A stretch of 64,000 nt of DNA, from positions 992,001 to 1,056,000 of the forward strand of contig NC_014654.1 of NCBI RefSeq assembly GCF_000166415.1. The letters are read 5' to 3'. This document shows positions 18,222 to 26,022 of this stretch, piece after piece. The stretch's first letter is position 1; each line of letters starts with the position of its first letter. The notes beneath the pieces are model-generated. The model was not told the origin of the DNA. It worked only from the letters and a program-made list of their open reading frames with translations, and did not search any database. Made by a program: the position numbers and the translations under genes. Origin of the DNA: Halanaerobium hydrogeniformans. GTDB taxonomy: Bacteria > Bacillota > Halanaerobiia > Halanaerobiales > Halanaerobiaceae.

Positions 18222-18810
18222 TGCTAAATTCTATAAAAGTGTTTATAAATATGAAGAATGTCCAAGATTACAACAGCCAGAGGTTGCTTTCAGTGGGCGT
18301 TCAAATGTTGGGAAATCATCTTTGATTAATAGAATTACAAAAAGAAAAAAACTGGCAAGGACAAGTAACACTCCTGGCCGGACCCAATCATTAAATTATT
18401 TTAATATTGATGATAAATTTTATCTGGTAGATTTGCCGGGTTATGGTTTTGCAAATGTACCCAAAAAGGTCAAAGATGATTGGGCAGAATTAATAGATAG
18501 TTATTTAAATTATAGAGAAAATTTAATCGGGATAGTACAAATTATTGATTCCAGACATAAACCAACTAAAGACGATAAAATGATGGTAGAATGGTTAAAA
18601 GCCAGTGGGTTAAGCTTCTTAATTGCTGCTACTAAAGTTGATAAAATTTCAAATAATGAAAGAGCAAAACAGAAAAAAATTATTTTAAAAGAACTAAATT
18701 TAGATAAAGAAGACAATTTTATTTTCTTTTCTGCAGAAACAGGAGAAGGAAGTAAAGAAATTTATAATTATTTAGAGTCTCTACTTCAACTTGCCAAAGA
18801 CAGGTCTTAA
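18208..18810 (+). CDS. ysxC: ribosome-biogenesis GTP-binding protein YsxC/EngB
   Basis: This is an essential GTPase for 50S subunit assembly. The G1 motif is GRSNVGKSS, G2 is near SNTPGRTQ, G3 is DLPGYGFA, G4 is TKVD and G5 lies in SAETGEG. The ATG at 18208 is placed 8 bases after AAGGA (18195-18199). The ATG at 18202 is only 2 bases from it and less likely. The 5' end lies inside lon, implying translational coupling. Confidence 0.95.
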   Translation: MKLSNAKFYKSVYKYEECPRLQQPEVAFSGRSNVGKSSLINRITKRKKLARTSNTPGRTQSLNYFNIDDKFYLVDLPGYGFANVPKKVKDDWAELIDSYLNYRENLIGIVQIIDSRHKPTKDDKMMVEWLKASGLSFLIAATKVDKISNNERAKQKKIILKELNLDKEDNFIFFSAETGEGSKEIYNYLESLLQLAKDRS

Positions 18811-18811
18811 A

Positions 18812-19681
18812 ATGGAAAATAGTTATACGAATTCTTTTGCCAAAATATATGATGATATAATGCAGGAAGTACCCTATCAATTTTGGTTTAAATATTTAAA
18901 AGATCTGCTTAGCTATTATAACTTAGAAGTAGAATCCATTCTTGAGCTTGCAGCAGGAACTGGCAATATGACAGAAGAACTGATAAATCTTCCTAAAATA
19001 AAAGAAATTAAAGCTCTTGATCTATCATCAGCAATGCTCGAAAGAGCAGAAAACAAACTTTCCCAATATGAGCTTAAAAATTTAAAGCTAGAATTTGTTC
19101 AGGCAGATATGACTGACTTTAAATTTCCTGGTAATTTTGATTTAATTTTATCTGTTTTTGACAGTTATAACTATCTTCTAACTGAGAAAGATCTTAAGGA
19201 GAGTTTTAGCTGTGCTGCAGAAGTTCTACAAAAAGATGGCTTATTTATTTTTGATATGAATTCGATTAAAAGGATTAATACTATTGAAGAAAAAAAGACA
19301 ATGCTTGAGGGCGAAAATTACAGCTGTTTATGGGAAGATATTGTGAATACAAAAGAATCCGTCTGGCAGGTTAAATTACAGATCAGTCCTGAAGATGATA
19401 AGCTACCTGCTTTTGAAGAATTTCATACTGAAAAAGGTTATGAAATTAAAACAATTAAAAAGTTACTCCAGCAAAGTGGTTTTAAAGGGGTAGAAGTTTA
19501 TCGATCATTTAATTTTTTTAAAGCAAATGATAAGGTGGATAGGATTTATTTTGTAGCAGCCTTAAGTGAAGAAAGGCTGGCAGAGAAAAAAGGTTTTATG
19601 ACTAAACTTTATTTCTCAATAAAAAATGAATTTAAATATTTATTAATCGGTTTAAAAACCATTTTTAAACAAACTATCTGA
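18812..19681 (+). CDS. class I SAM-dependent methyltransferase
   Basis: This is a Rossmann-fold methyltransferase of unknown substrate. Motif I is SILELAAGTGNM, followed by ALDLSSAMLERAE (motif II) and VQADMTDFKFPGNFDLILSVFDSYNYL. It resembles the small YqeM/UbiE-like group. The C-terminal stretch after about residue 215 is less conserved, with a hydrophobic end that could touch membrane. The ATG at 18812 gives the typical N-terminus NSFAKIYDDIM; the TTG at 18791 lies within ysxC. It is probably co-transcribed with lon-ysxC and ends at a bidirectional terminator. Confidence 0.85.
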   Translation: MENSYTNSFAKIYDDIMQEVPYQFWFKYLKDLLSYYNLEVESILELAAGTGNMTEELINLPKIKEIKALDLSSAMLERAENKLSQYELKNLKLEFVQADMTDFKFPGNFDLILSVFDSYNYLLTEKDLKESFSCAAEVLQKDGLFIFDMNSIKRINTIEEKKTMLEGENYSCLWEDIVNTKESVWQVKLQISPEDDKLPAFEEFHTEKGYEIKTIKKLLQQSGFKGVEVYRSFNFFKANDKVDRIYFVAALSEERLAEKKGFMTKLYFSIKNEFKYLLIGLKTIFKQTI

Positions 19682-19688
19682 AACTAAG

Positions 19689-19717
19689 AAACTGCCGGGT
19701 ATAATACCCGGCAGTTT
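19689..19717. terminator. bidirectional terminator between convergent genes
   Basis: A near-perfect palindrome: AAACTGCCGGGTA and TACCCGGCAGTTT around a 3-base loop, ending in TTTGTGTTT on the plus strand and AAAC-flanked on the minus strand. It separates the methyltransferase from the convergent NDH-2 gene. Confidence 0.85.
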
Positions 19718-19740
19718 GTGTTTAAATAGCATATTATCTT

Positions 19741-21501
19741 TTATTTTCTTTTTGTAACAACTTCTTTAAGATGTTCAGCTTTATTTTTGGGTTTTCTCCA
19801 GACTAATTTCTTGATTAAAGGAAGTACATAATAGTCAAGTCCTAATGATTGACCTGAATTTGCCAGACAGGGGAAAGAAGCCATTAAATACCACATGTTT
19901 CCCGTTCCAGATAAAAAGAAATTAATATTCATGAATATAGAAGCCATGGCTCCTAAGACACTAAAGAGACCTAAAAAGAGTGATAGTCCAATCGCAATTT
20001 CGGTAAAGGTTACGACAACCTGGAAGAACATCGGATACTGCATAACCACTGCTTCCATAAAAGCTTCATACCAGCCAACAGCATTTGGCCCTATTGGAGC
20101 AGCTGTTGCTCCTGCAACTAGATGATCAGGGCTCTGCAACCAGCCATCCTGAACTTTAGATATACCACTCATCAACCACTGATAACCAAGGAATATTCTT
20201 AAAATAGCGATAAAGAAAGTATGAGATTTCATTGTAGCTTGATCAAATAGCTGAGGTACTATACCCTTTTTTGAAGCCTGTTCATGGATGTATTCATTTA
20301 CTAAAGAAAAACCTTCTTTAATTCCACCTATTTCAAAGAAATAAAACATATTAACAAAATGTTTTAGCAATAATGCGGGTCGTCCTTTTAATGATAGGCC
20401 GGTAACATCTGCAACAGCATAATCCGAACCTACTGATACCATTACTCCATGTAATTTGGCATCAATTTTTTCTTTATTCTGGCCTTTTATATCTGCAAAA
20501 ATATTTTTTGCTGCACATTCACCAGTCTGCATGGCTGTCTCTACTAAAGCAGGCAGTGTTTTTTTATCGGCCCATGGAGCTGCAGAATTATCACCAATTG
20601 CATAAACTTCTTTATGCACTGGTATTTGTAAATATTCATTAACTATTAATCTTTCAGTTTTATCTTTTTCTAAATCTAGATCTTCAACTAAAGGAGCACT
20701 TTTTACTCCACAGGTCCAGATTACTGTATTTGAAGGTATTGTTTCAGTTCCCTGCTCACCTTTATCAATAATAATAGCATTTTCTTTTACTTCCTGAGCG
20801 AAGTGACCTGTTAAAATTTCTACATTTTTTTTATTGAGATATTTTTCAGCTTTTTTGGCCATTTCTTTATCTATATTGGGAAGAATTCTTTCTAATCCTT
20901 CTACAAGATAAAGTTTGATTTCATTTCTAGGAACTTCATATTGTTTAGATAATTCATCAAACCATTGAGTCAATTCTCCAACCATTTCAACTCCGGTAAA
21001 TCCAGCACCTGCTACAACAAAAGATAATAATTCTTTTCTTTTCTCAGGATCATCTTCAAATTGGGCTTTATGAAACATTTTTTCTACCTGATGATTTATT
21101 TTTTTAGCATCATCCATTGACCAGAGAGTAAAGGCATTTTCGTTAACACCTTTGACACCACAGTCATTTGGCTGACTACCAGTTCCTAAGATCAAATAAT
21201 CGTAACTATATTCTTTTTCCTCGGAATAAAGCTTTTGATCATCAAAATTTATCTCAGTTATTTCATCCCAGATTAGATTAACCTTGGTACTTTCAAAAAG
21301 TCTGTTTAAGCTAATTTCTAGATTTTCAGGCTCAACTCTATTACCTGCAACTTCGTGTAATTCAGTAATTAAATGGTGCTTTTTTCCTTTATTAAGAAGC
21401 GTAACCTCTATATCTTCTTCTTTTTTGGCGAGTTTAGCCATTTTTTTGGCAGCAGAAACACCTCCATAACCTGCGCCTAATATAATAACATGTTGTCGCA
21501 T
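19741..21501 (-). CDS. type II NADH dehydrogenase fused to a DoxX-like membrane domain
   Basis: This 586-residue fusion would oxidise NADH with FAD and pass electrons to a membrane acceptor. The N-terminal NDH-2 part (about residues 1-400) has the FAD motif ILGAGYGG, the NADH motif VVAGAGFTGVEMVGE, and the C-terminal FAD contact VYAIGDNSA. The C-terminal part (about 430-560) is a four-helix DoxX-like membrane domain, starting HTFFIAILRIFLGYQWLMSG and containing FTEIAIGLSLFLGLFSVLGA. Plain NDH-2 is about 400 residues and binds membranes peripherally; here the anchor is a DoxX unit. The ATG has SD GGGAGG. A minus-strand promoter lies at 21581-21609. The acceptor is unknown; nearby apbE and polyprenyl synthase genes suggest a quinone or flavin route. 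Confidence 0.88.
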   Translation of the reverse strand: MRQHVIILGAGYGGVSAAKKMAKLAKKEEDIEVTLLNKGKKHHLITELHEVAGNRVEPENLEISLNRLFESTKVNLIWDEITEINFDDQKLYSEEKEYSYDYLILGTGSQPNDCGVKGVNENAFTLWSMDDAKKINHQVEKMFHKAQFEDDPEKRKELLSFVVAGAGFTGVEMVGELTQWFDELSKQYEVPRNEIKLYLVEGLERILPNIDKEMAKKAEKYLNKKNVEILTGHFAQEVKENAIIIDKGEQGTETIPSNTVIWTCGVKSAPLVEDLDLEKDKTERLIVNEYLQIPVHKEVYAIGDNSAAPWADKKTLPALVETAMQTGECAAKNIFADIKGQNKEKIDAKLHGVMVSVGSDYAVADVTGLSLKGRPALLLKHFVNMFYFFEIGGIKEGFSLVNEYIHEQASKKGIVPQLFDQATMKSHTFFIAILRIFLGYQWLMSGISKVQDGWLQSPDHLVAGATAAPIGPNAVGWYEAFMEAVVMQYPMFFQVVVTFTEIAIGLSLFLGLFSVLGAMASIFMNINFFLSGTGNMWYLMASFPCLANSGQSLGLDYYVLPLIKKLVWRKPKNKAEHLKEVVTKRK

Positions 21502-21580
21502 AGTAGTTCCTCCCTTTTAATTAATGTGCAAAATTAAATTACTTAAATAATTAGCTAGTAGTTATATTTTTCACACTACA

Positions 21581-21609
21581 ATTATAGCATATATAAAAAA
21601 AAATGCAAA
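21581..21609 (-). promoter_or_regulatory. promoter of the NDH-2-DoxX gene
   Basis: Read on the minus strand, TTTGCA (21604-21609) and a perfect TATAAT (21581-21586) are 17 bases apart. The start would lie about 75 bases upstream of the ATG. Confidence 0.6.
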
Positions 21610-21703
21610 TATCTGAGTAAATTACTCAAGAATAAAATATTATTTTATCTAAAACTGCCAAGAAAACTCCTTCCAAGCTATGCATTGGGTGGAGATGAAT
21701 TGG

Positions 21704-21824
21704 CTATTTATTCTGATTTTCAATATACTTTTTAATTGTCTCAATAGTAGCACCACCAGAAGATACAATAATGATATTGTAGACTATAAACAGAATAATA
21801 ATTGTTATTTAAGTCTCTATTCAT
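21704..21824 (-). pseudogene. tnpA (Y1 HUH transposase) remnant, central part deleted
   Basis: On the minus strand an ATG at 21824 begins MNRDLNNNYYSVYSLQYH, which matches the start of IS200/IS605 TnpA. The frame then shifts by one base into IVSSGGATIETIKKYIENQ followed by a stop at 21704, which matches a TnpA C-terminus. About 90-100 residues, including the HUH and catalytic Tyr, are missing. The SD GGAGGT lies before the ATG. Confidence 0.75.
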
Positions 21825-21903
21825 AAAGATCAAACCTCCATTTTTTCTTTTACAAGCAAACATATGTATGATATAATTATAGTAGGATGGAGGTGAAAAA
21901 TCA

Positions 21904-22627
21904 ATGCGATTATCATTTAAATTCAACCCTAAATTAAGCCATAAGCAATTAGTAATAATTAATGAATTAGCCTGGCATTGCTCTAAATTATATAATATAG
22001 TCAATTATCAGATTAAAAATAATAAAGATGTAAAAGCTGTCTATACTGAATTAGAAACTAGATATAAAAATAACTGGCATAATGACTACCTTCACTCCCA
22101 TAACAGACAGCAGGCATTAAAGCAGTTAGCTCAGGACTGGAAAAGTTTTTTTAATTCTCTCAAAGATTATAAAAAGAATCCTCAAAAATATAAGGGTCAG
22201 CCAGGGTCACCTAATTTTAAACATATGAACAGTAATCCCTGTGAAATAATTTTTACCAATTTAGCTGTTAGAATTAGAGATAATAAATTACTCTTATCCT
22301 TATCTAAAAAGATACAGTCTAAATATAATGTGAAAGTCACTAAAGCTTTTAATTTATAATACGCAAGGAAAGCTTTAGTATGACCGTATTCGATTTGGCC
22401 GCTATTCAGTAGATCTGGAAAAAATAAATAAAAGTAACTATGATAAATCCAGAAGAATTACTAGAGGTCTCTTTAAAACTAACGAGGGCCTATTAATTAA
22501 TGCTGATCAGAATGGTAGCTTTAATATACTTCGTAAATACCATAACGATAAATGTATTCTCAGACCTATCAAAGAGGCGAGAGATAATGGATTTGTGGAC
22601 AATCCTTCAAGATTAAGGGTATCCTAA
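21904..22627 (+). pseudogene. tnpB (RuvC-like guided nuclease) remnant, core deleted
   Basis: The ATG at 21904 has SD GGAGGTGA and opens 151 residues of TnpB N-terminal domain (MRLSFKFNPKLSHKQLV to KVTKAFNL) before a stop at 22357. A second in-frame stretch, about 22382-22627, encodes a TnpB C-terminus: NYDKSRRITRGLFKTNEG, then LINADQNGSFNILRK and RPIKEARDNGFVDNPSRLRV. The NAD motif with the third RuvC Asp is kept. The DE residues of the main RuvC core are absent, because at least 150 residues are lost around 22350-22390. The protein cannot be active. An 11-base perfect inverted repeat sits at the junction (22339-22349 and 22369-22379). Confidence 0.82.
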
Positions 22628-22940
22628 ACTATTAGGAGCAAAACTTAAAAGCCAAACATCTTGTAAACTGACCTAGTAATATAGGTTGAACTTTAATCTA
22701 TATGAAGCAGTTAGAAGCTCCCTCTAAATCTTGGTTTTGATTTAGGTGGAGAGGTTCACTCATTTTTAAGGCGGTTTTTTCCTATAAACCTTTAAAATCT
22801 AGTGAAAAATATGTAATTTAACTAAAAAAAGTTTTAATTTCTTGGTGACTTAAATCAAAAAAACAATCCAAAATAAGATTTAATTGAAATAAAAAAATGC
22901 TATGTTAAAATTATAACAAATATATTCCGATATTATTTAC

Positions 22941-22969
22941 TTTGCATTAATTAATATTTATGATAAAAT
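22941..22969 (+). promoter_or_regulatory. promoter of apbE
   Basis: TTTGCA at 22941-22946 is followed by 17 bases and TAAAAT at 22964-22969, with an extended TG (TGATAAAAT). It lies about 65 bases upstream of the apbE start and beyond the IS right end. The rest of 22760-22940 shows no gene. Confidence 0.55.
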
Positions 22970-23035
22970 ATAAGTAGTTTACTCCGGTTTAAGTTGAGCC
23001 TTAATAAATTAATACAAAATAATGGAGTGGTAGAT

Positions 23036-24091
23036 TTGTTAAAAAATAAAAAATTAACTTTTTTATTAATTGTAATTATTAGTTCATTTTTGTTTATGAC
23101 TGCTTGTGGAAGGGATGGTGGACAAGATATTCCTTCTGCTGAAGACAATTCTTTTATTATGAATACCCTGGTCCAGATGAGGGCTTATGGTGAAAATTCT
23201 GAAATAGCAGTTGAAGAGAGTATGGAGAGGATAAGAGAGATTGAATATTTAATGAGTAGAACTTTAGAGGATAGTGAAATTAATCAGATTAATATGAATC
23301 CAAAAGAATTTATTGAACTTTCTCAAGAAAGTAAAAAAGTATTGGAAGAAGCGCTTTATTTTGCTGAATTAAGCAGTGGTGATTATGATCCCACAATTGG
23401 CCCTATTGTAGACTTATGGGGTATTGGTACTGATCAGGCTCGAATCCCTTCTGAGGAAGAGATTGCTAAAGCTTTAGAATTTGTAGATTATAATTATCTC
23501 GAGATCGAAGGTAATAGAGCTAGAGTTACTAAAGAAGGAGTAAAAATTGATTTAGGTGGAATTGCCAAGGGTTATGCTGCAGACGAAGTTAAAGAGATCG
23601 TTAAAAAGCATGATGTCCCAAGTGCTTTTATTAATATCGGTGGTAATGTATTAGTTGTTGGAAATAATGTTGATGATTCAAAGTGGAGAATAGGTATACA
23701 GGACCCCAGACATGGTAGAGGTAATGTGATGGCCATTATTGAGAGTGAAGATCAAACTATAGTTACTTCAGGTAATTATGAACGCTATTTTGAAGAAGAT
23801 GGAGAAATTTATCATCATATTTTTGATCCAGAAAATGGCCATCCAGCCAGAACCGGTCTGCTGAGTGCTACAATAATTACTGAAACTTCTTTAGACGCTG
23901 ATGCTCTATCAACAATAGCTTTTATTAAAGGTTTAGAAGATGGAATGAAATTTGTTGAAGATATTGAAGATGTTGAAGTGATGTTTATAACTGAAGAATT
24001 AGATGTTTATATTTCTTCAGGTTTAAATGATGGTTTTGAAATAACGGGTCCGGACTTTAACTTAATTGAAGGTGGAAATATTGCTGATTGA
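23036..24091 (+). CDS. apbE: FAD:protein FMN transferase, lipoprotein
   Basis: This enzyme attaches FMN covalently to Thr or Ser of extracytoplasmic flavoproteins such as Rnf or Nqr subunits and FMN-binding-domain proteins. The start TTG 23036 follows GGAG (23024-23027) by 8 bases and gives a lipoprotein signal with lipobox FMTAC. Diagnostic segments are DYDPTIGPIVDLWGIG, IDLGGIAKGYAADEV, FINIGGNVLVVG and the C-terminal metal-site block ETSLDADALSTIAFIKG. It overlaps the polyprenyl synthase gene by 11 bases, so the two are co-translated. Its flavoprotein substrate is not in this window. Confidence 0.93.
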   Translation: MLKNKKLTFLLIVIISSFLFMTACGRDGGQDIPSAEDNSFIMNTLVQMRAYGENSEIAVEESMERIREIEYLMSRTLEDSEINQINMNPKEFIELSQESKKVLEEALYFAELSSGDYDPTIGPIVDLWGIGTDQARIPSEEEIAKALEFVDYNYLEIEGNRARVTKEGVKIDLGGIAKGYAADEVKEIVKKHDVPSAFINIGGNVLVVGNNVDDSKWRIGIQDPRHGRGNVMAIIESEDQTIVTSGNYERYFEEDGEIYHHIFDPENGHPARTGLLSATIITETSLDADALSTIAFIKGLEDGMKFVEDIEDVEVMFITEELDVYISSGLNDGFEITGPDFNLIEGGNIAD

Positions 24092-25073
24092 AGATAGGTA
24101 TTACAAAAATATTGTAAAAAAATTAGATAAAAATATTATAGAAAAAACTACAACACATCGAGAAATAATTAATTCTGCCATTGTTGATTTAATTGATGGT
24201 GGTGGAAAAAAGCTTAGGCCGTTCTTAATGTTTTTAGCGGCAAGTTTTGGTGATTATGATAAAAAGGAACTCTTAGATCTAGGAAGCAGTATTGAAATAC
24301 TGCATATGGCTTCATTGCTTCATGATGATATAATTGATGATGCTGATTTGAGGCGGGGAAAAGTAACTGCTCAAAAAAGATTTGGTAAAAATGAAGCTGT
24401 TTTTATCGGAGACTTTTTAATATCCAGAACTTTTGATATTTTATTTGAATATCTTGATAAAGAAACATTAATAAAAATGAATAAAAACCTCCGTTTAATC
24501 TGTGAAGGAGAAATAGAACAGGCTGAAAAAAAATATGATTTTAATATTTCAATTAGAGATTATTATAGGAGAATTAGACATAAAACAGCCTTATTATTTG
24601 CAATCAGCAGTTATTTAGGTGCATATGTAAGTGGAATTAGAGGTAAAAAGTTAAATATATTATATAAACTTGGTTTAGAAATTGGAATGGCTTTTCAGAT
24701 CCAGGATGATATACTTGACTTTAATGGAGAACAGGCAAAAACCGGCAAAAAAATTGCCAAGGATTTAGAAGAAGGAGTTATAACCCTTCCTGTAATTTTA
24801 TTATTTCAAAAAGAAGAATATCAAAAAAAATATTCTCATGTATTAGAAATGGGTGGACTTAAAAATACTGAGCTTGATAACAGAAAACTTGAGCAGGAGA
24901 CAATTATTTCAATTACTGAAGATGTAAGGAACTCTTCAGTATTAGAGGAAAGCCGTGAAATTTTAAAAATATTTATCACTAGAGTGGATAAATATTTGAA
25001 TTATCTGCCTAAAAACAAAGCAAAAAAGAGATTAAAAAAGCTAATTGCTGCTCAAATTGATAGGAAATATTAA
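24081..25073 (+). CDS. polyprenyl (heptaprenyl-type) diphosphate synthase
   Basis: This trans-prenyltransferase condenses isopentenyl diphosphate into a long isoprenoid. The first Asp-rich motif is LLHDDIIDDADLRRGK and the second is FQIQDDILDFNG; GGGKKLRPF is the N-terminal IPP site. The TTG at 24081 follows AAGGTGG (24068-24074) by 6 bases; the TTG at 24066 would place the SD inside the gene. Small residues and no aromatic block before the first DDxxD (ILHMASLLHDD) point to a long-chain product, as in quinone side chains. It overlaps apbE. An undecaprenyl role is unlikely, since that enzyme is of the cis type. Confidence 0.9.
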   Translation: MLIEDRYYKNIVKKLDKNIIEKTTTHREIINSAIVDLIDGGGKKLRPFLMFLAASFGDYDKKELLDLGSSIEILHMASLLHDDIIDDADLRRGKVTAQKRFGKNEAVFIGDFLISRTFDILFEYLDKETLIKMNKNLRLICEGEIEQAEKKYDFNISIRDYYRRIRHKTALLFAISSYLGAYVSGIRGKKLNILYKLGLEIGMAFQIQDDILDFNGEQAKTGKKIAKDLEEGVITLPVILLFQKEEYQKKYSHVLEMGGLKNTELDNRKLEQETIISITEDVRNSSVLEESREILKIFITRVDKYLNYLPKNKAKKRLKKLIAAQIDRKY

Positions 25074-25098
25074 TTGAAGAAAAAATTAATTATTTTGC

Positions 25099-25127
25099 TT
25101 GACAAATAACCTATTTTTGACTATAAT
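25099..25127 (+). promoter_or_regulatory. consensus sigma-A promoter of the peroxiredoxin gene
   Basis: A perfect TTGACA (25099-25104) and a perfect TATAAT (25122-25127) have 17-base spacing, the best promoter in the window. The start would be about 40 bases upstream of the ATG. This predicts strong constitutive expression. Confidence 0.85.
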
Positions 25128-25173
25128 TGATAATAGCAATCAATACTAATAATTAATAATAGGAGTGATAAAA

Positions 25174-25836
25174 ATGGAAGAGAAAAAATCTATGCCATTA
25201 ATTGGGGATCAATTTCCAGAATTTGAGGTAACTACAACTAAAGGTAAAATTAATTTACCAGAAGATTATAAGGGTCAGTGGTTTATATTATTCAGTCATC
25301 CTGCTGACTTTACACCTGTTTGCACAACTGAATTTGTTGCTTTTCAAAGAAGATATGATGAATTTCAAGAATTAAATACTGAATTAATCGGATTAAGTAT
25401 TGATCAAGTATTCAGTCATTTAAAATGGGAAGAATGGATAGAAAATAATATGGGTGATAAAATTGAATACCCAATTATAGCTGATGGAACAGGCAGAGTT
25501 GCAAGAGAAATAGGTTTACTACATACTGCTAGTGAAACTGCTACAGTAAGGGCGGTATTTATTGTTGATCCTGAATCAAAGATAAGAGCAATTTTATATT
25601 ATCCTTCCGAATTAGGTAGAAACATGGACGAAATAGTTAGAATGGTTAAAGGACTGCAGAAAGCAGATAAAGAAAATGTAGCAATTCCTGCTAACTGGCC
25701 AAATAATGAAGTTGTAGGAAGCAATGTCATAGTACCACCTGCTAATAGTGCAAAAGAAATAGAACTGAGGAAAAAACAGGTTGAAAGTGGAGAACTAGAA
25801 AGTTTTGATTGGTGGTTATGCCACAAAAAATCTTAG
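25174..25836 (+). CDS. peroxiredoxin, Prx6 (1-Cys-like) type
   Basis: This thiol peroxidase reduces H2O2 and organic peroxides. The peroxidatic Cys is in [12 protein letters not shown]. The [16 protein letters not shown] and AIFIVDPE-like segments and a long C-terminal arm are of the Prx6 class (about 220 residues). A second Cys near the C-terminus (WWLCHKK) matches the position used in archaeal Prx6 enzymes. The ATG at 25174 has SD AGGAG with 8-base spacing; the GTG at 25165 lies in the SD. It is monocistronic, with a consensus promoter and terminator. A role in oxygen tolerance of an anaerobe is likely. Confidence 0.92.
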   Translation: MEEKKSMPLIGDQFPEFEVTTTKGKINLPEDYKGQWFILFSHPADFTPVCTTEFVAFQRRYDEFQELNTELIGLSIDQVFSHLKWEEWIENNMGDKIEYPIIADGTGRVAREIGLLHTASETATVRAVFIVDPESKIRAILYYPSELGRNMDEIVRMVKGLQKADKENVAIPANWPNNEVVGSNVIVPPANSAKEIELRKKQVESGELESFDWWLCHKKS

Positions 25837-25863
25837 AATTTAGAAATTTAATAACTTATATTA

Positions 25864-25894
25864 AGGCGGAGAGCTTATTTCTCCGCCTATATTT
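25864..25894 (+). terminator. terminator after the peroxiredoxin gene
   Basis: AGGCGGAGA (25864-25872) pairs perfectly with TCTCCGCCT (25880-25888) and is followed by ATATTT. Confidence 0.75.
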
Positions 25895-26022
25895 AGTTGA
25901 TAGCGATTATTTTTAACTTTTTAGCAAAAAAAATAATTTAATTATAAAATATTATTTATAAAAATTCAAATATATGTTAAGATTAATATTGAGGATTTAA
26001 ATTTAAACAGGAGGTAGGATTT

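Larger units (their letters stand above)
21667..22759 (+). mobile_element. internally deleted IS200/IS605-type element (divergent tnpA/tnpB)
   Basis: A roughly 1.1 kb remnant of an IS605-like element. The left end has a subterminal hairpin, CTCCTTCCAA (21667-21676) with TTGGGTGGAG (21685-21694). The right end has the hairpin CTCCCTCTAAATC (22718-22730) with GATTTAGGTGGAG (22739-22751), ending AGGTTCAC. Between them are a minus-strand tnpA remnant and a plus-strand tnpB remnant, both lacking their centres. Intact elements of this type are about 1.7-1.8 kb. The exact left terminus cannot be fixed without an empty-site comparison. The region 22252-22759 would correspond to the omega-RNA (reRNA) part of an active TnpB locus. 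Confidence 0.8.

Noticed and set aside
21741-22004. 87-codon minus-strand frame read as one protein
   Set aside because: Only its last 27 codons (from 21824) are meaningful, as the start of a tnpA remnant; the rest is antisense to tnpB.
25122-25136. PerR/Fur-like box at the peroxiredoxin promoter
   Set aside because: Only the left half of the 15-base consensus fits; the right half matches at about three of seven positions, no more than expected in AT-rich DNA.
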